From: an uncultured Clostridia bacterium
GTDB taxonomy: Bacteria > Bacillota > Clostridia > Oscillospirales > Ruminococcaceae
Reading direction: 5' to 3'
Assembly (NCBI GenBank): GCA_937894185.1
Contig: CALCSA010000479.1
Span: 1-5,204 of the forward strand
DNA: 5,204 bases
The translations under genes were made by a program, and so were the position numbers. Positions 5,105 through 5,204 of the stretch are shown here, in pieces. Every line of letters starts with the position of its first letter. Position 1 is the stretch's first letter. The notes under the pieces are model-generated. The model saw nothing but the letters and a program-made list of their open reading frames with translations, was not told where the DNA came from and made no database searches.

Positions 5105-5204
5105 TAATTGCGTAGAAGGGAACCATTGCCGCATCTGCCGGACATACAGAGAGAGTCGGGGGCTGAGACGACTCAGGAAGGCAATGTCGGGAACTCGTCC
5201 CGGA
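5105..5204 (+). promoter_or_regulatory. T-box riboswitch, Stem I only (truncated by window end), probable leucine specifier CTC
   Basis: T-box leaders bind uncharged tRNA and let transcription continue when its amino acid is scarce. Visible hallmarks in order are: GAAGGGA (5115-5121), whose GGGA can pair with TCCC (5198-5201) at the base of Stem I; AGAGAGAG (5148-5155); a distal helix GAGTCG/CGACTC (5153-5158 with 5169-5174); and the terminal-loop motif GNTGNGA as GCTGAGA (5162-5168). Next comes GAA-CTC-G at 5191-5197, the usual GAA-specifier-purine arrangement. CTC reads leucine. CATTGCC (5124-5130) can pair with GGCAATG (5180-5186); an alternative helix pairs 5138-5145 with 5184-5190. Stem III, the antiterminator with TGGN and the terminator lie beyond the window. 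The controlled gene is not seen; leuS or an ilv/leu gene is inferred. Confidence 0.82.

Noticed and set aside
4833..5126. 97-codon open frame on the minus strand in the right-hand intergenic region
   Set aside because: It runs over a terminator, a second hairpin, the TTGACA promoter and the T-box start. Its product is rich in Lys, Pro and Phe without recognisable motifs, and the structural signals explain the region better.

Overview
The window looks like an ordinary chromosomal stretch from a spore-forming or spore-lineage member of the Clostridia (Bacillota), possibly Oscillospirales. This is inferred from spoVG beside murC, a T-box leader, a four-cysteine TSCPD protein of the TIGR03905 type, strong AGGAG ribosome sites, G+C near the middle range and short intergenic gaps ending in hairpin-plus-T-run terminators. 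No mobile element, CRISPR array, tRNA or rRNA is visible.

Layout, left to right. (1) The 3' part of a secreted-type GH25 muramidase with a C-terminal peptidoglycan-binding domain runs off the left edge and ends at a strong terminator. (2) A small single-domain protein with a heavy-metal-associated (HMA) fold but no CxxC follows. It has its own ribosome site and ends at a hairpin. (3) A two-gene operon with a good extended -10 promoter comes next: a TSCPD four-cysteine protein, then an overlapping 213-residue protein that I do not recognise. (4) A long perfect hairpin sits between this operon and the convergent spoVG on the minus strand and probably ends transcription from both sides. (5) spoVG, with a TTG start, and murC diverge from a 244-bp AT-rich intergenic region that holds two inverted repeats. 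(6) A bacteriohemerythrin gene follows murC after a 140-bp gap and ends at a strong terminator.

(7) The last 373 bp (4832-5204) contain no gene I can support. They hold the hemerythrin terminator, a second GC-rich hairpin, a TTGACA promoter with an extended -10, and then the first half of a T-box riboswitch (Stem I with AGAGAG, a GNTGNGA terminal loop and a probable CTC leucine specifier). The gene controlled by this T-box lies beyond the right edge. By family knowledge it is likely to be a leucyl-tRNA synthetase or a branched-chain amino-acid gene.

Functionally the window mixes cell-wall work (muramidase, MurC, and SpoVG as an RNA-binding regulator linked to septation and the envelope) with small metal- or oxygen-related proteins (HMA-like, TSCPD, hemerythrin). 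I see no clearly new multi-gene system. The most notable items are the hemerythrin with a His-to-Gln iron-ligand change, the cysteine-less HMA protein, the TSCPD plus unknown-protein operon and the truncated T-box.
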